A stretch of DNA of 6,581 nucleotides from an uncultured Acidobacteriota bacterium (GTDB taxonomy: Bacteria; Acidobacteriota; Thermoanaerobaculia; Gp7-AA8). Below are positions 5,749-6,581 of the stretch, piece by piece. Each line of letters begins with the position of its first letter. Within the stretch, counting starts at the first letter, position 1. The translations under genes and the position numbers were made by a program. The notes beneath the pieces are model-generated. The model searched no databases and was not told the DNA's origin. It saw only the letters and a list, made by a program, of their open reading frames with translations. Where the stretch lies: positions 1 to 6,581 of the forward strand of contig CAMPKJ010000272.1 in NCBI GenBank assembly GCA_946887105.1. Direction: 5' to 3'.

Positions 5749-6581
5749 TCAGAGTACCAGCCGGGAATCGCCCACGCGTTTCGTAGCTCCGGCCTGATCG
5801 AAAAATTCGAGTAACGGGATGGCCACTTTGCGGGAGATTCCGAAGAGATCTTTGAACTGCCCAACGTCGATCGTCTGCCCTTTCTTCTCGGCCAGCTTCG
5901 CGCGGGCGGCCTCGACCGTGTCGCGATGCAGATAAACGCCTTCCGCGAGCCGCACCAGCGTGCCCTGCTTCACGAGATAGCCGATCACGCCTTCGATGAC
6001 TTTCGGCCTCTGCTGGATGGTCTTGATCAGTTCGGAGGTCGCAGGCGTCTGCAGTCCCGCCTCGGCGTATCGCGCTTCGATGGCCCGCACGAGCTCGCCC
6101 TCGGAACCACCAAGCGTTTTCGAACGGCCGGGGATGTCCAGCGCATCGCCCTGCACGACAGCGATTCTCTCTTTCGCGAGATCGTTGAGCAGGAAGTTCA
6201 CCGGCGCGCCGGCCGGAATCAGCTTCTGCACGAACTCGCCCTTCGGAACATTGAGCGCCATCTTGTTCGCTTTGAAGTAGCCGTCCAGGAGCTCCATGCT
6301 GCGGCGGCGGAAGTCGTGCAGCACGTCGTTGTGCAGGAAGGTCGTGCCGGTGCGCGCGACGTTCGGCACGCTCTTCAGTTCTCTGGTCAGCGTCTCGATG
6401 CGGATGCCGGTGCGCGTCTGGATCTCTTCCATGCTCAGGCCGCGCAGTCCTTGCAGCTTTGCGGTGAGCTCGACACGCTCGGACAGCGTTCCGCTGGACA
6501 GCGTTTCGAGGATTTCCGGTCGCGTGCCGCGACTGAGCTTGCCGAGGTGCGGGTCGAGGATCACGCCGCCGCCGATGGTGG
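5749..6581 (-). CDS. selB: Selenocysteine-specific elongation factor SelB, C-terminal part, 5' end outside window
   Basis: SelB is the EF-Tu-like GTPase that delivers Sec-tRNA to the ribosome at UGA codons followed by a SECIS hairpin. The window holds its last roughly 276 residues; the GTPase and beta-barrel domains lie beyond the right edge. The frame reads TIGGGVILDP at the edge, the sequence typical of the end of the SelB beta-barrel part. I therefore do not accept the GTG at 6564 as a start. Counting from that GTG, winged-helix units lie at about residues 20-80 (SMEEIQTRTGI), 85-145 (NVPKGEFVQKL...ALDIPGR), 150-215 and 216-271. The last one has the hallmark SecIS-binding end: GQTIDVGQFKDLFGISRK (from 229), then IPLLEFFDQAGATKRVGDSR, with RVGDSR at 5761-5778. 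The C-terminus is complete and ends in TGA (5749-5751). It is followed after seven bases by the CBM9-like gene. Identity is strong. Confidence 0.93.
   Translation of the reverse strand, partial: TIGGGVILDPHLGKLSRGTRPEILETLSSGTLSERVELTAKLQGLRGLSMEEIQTRTGIRIETLTRELKSVPNVARTGTTFLHNDVLHDFRRRSMELLDGYFKANKMALNVPKGEFVQKLIPAGAPVNFLLNDLAKERIAVVQGDALDIPGRSKTLGGSEGELVRAIEARYAEAGLQTPATSELIKTIQQRPKVIEGVIGYLVKQGTLVRLAEGVYLHRDTVEAARAKLAEKKGQTIDVGQFKDLFGISRKVAIPLLEFFDQAGATKRVGDSRLVL

Overview
This is a GC-rich, tightly packed bacterial chromosomal window. It holds six protein genes, no RNA gene and one intergenic palindromic repeat. The style of the secreted TPR, CBM9-like and lipoprotein genes, the proofreading-dead DNA polymerase I and the presence of SelB would fit an Acidobacteriota-like or related soil/sediment lineage. 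That placement is inference from gene style only; no marker gene settles it.

Layout. Bases 3-1895 (+) are the 3' part of polA (DNA polymerase I), cut by the left edge. A small lipoprotein gene (1895-2620, +) follows it through a TGATG stop/start overlap. Its end overlaps, tail to tail by 20 bases, an ankyrin-repeat gene (2601-3305, -). That gene is joined by a GTGA overlap to an exported TPR protein (3302-4837, -), which has a perfect AAGGAGG ribosome binding site. Bases 4838-5042 form the only real intergenic gap and carry a roughly 125-base imperfect inverted repeat with nested hairpins. Beyond it on the minus strand lie a secreted CBM9/DOMON-like protein (5043-5741) and, seven bases further upstream, the 3' part of selB (5749 to the right edge), the selenocysteine-specific elongation factor.

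How the genes work together. There are two transcription blocks. The rightward block is polA plus the lipoprotein. The leftward block is selB, the CBM9-like gene, the repeat, the TPR gene and the ankyrin gene; it is possibly split in two at the repeat. No shared pathway is evident. PolA acts in DNA repair and Okazaki-fragment processing, SelB in selenocysteine insertion, and the other four look like envelope or protein-interaction genes of unknown role.

I see no clear new system. The points most worth following up are the structured repeat, the selB/CBM9-like junction, the loss of proofreading residues in PolA, and the coupled TPR/ankyrin pair.
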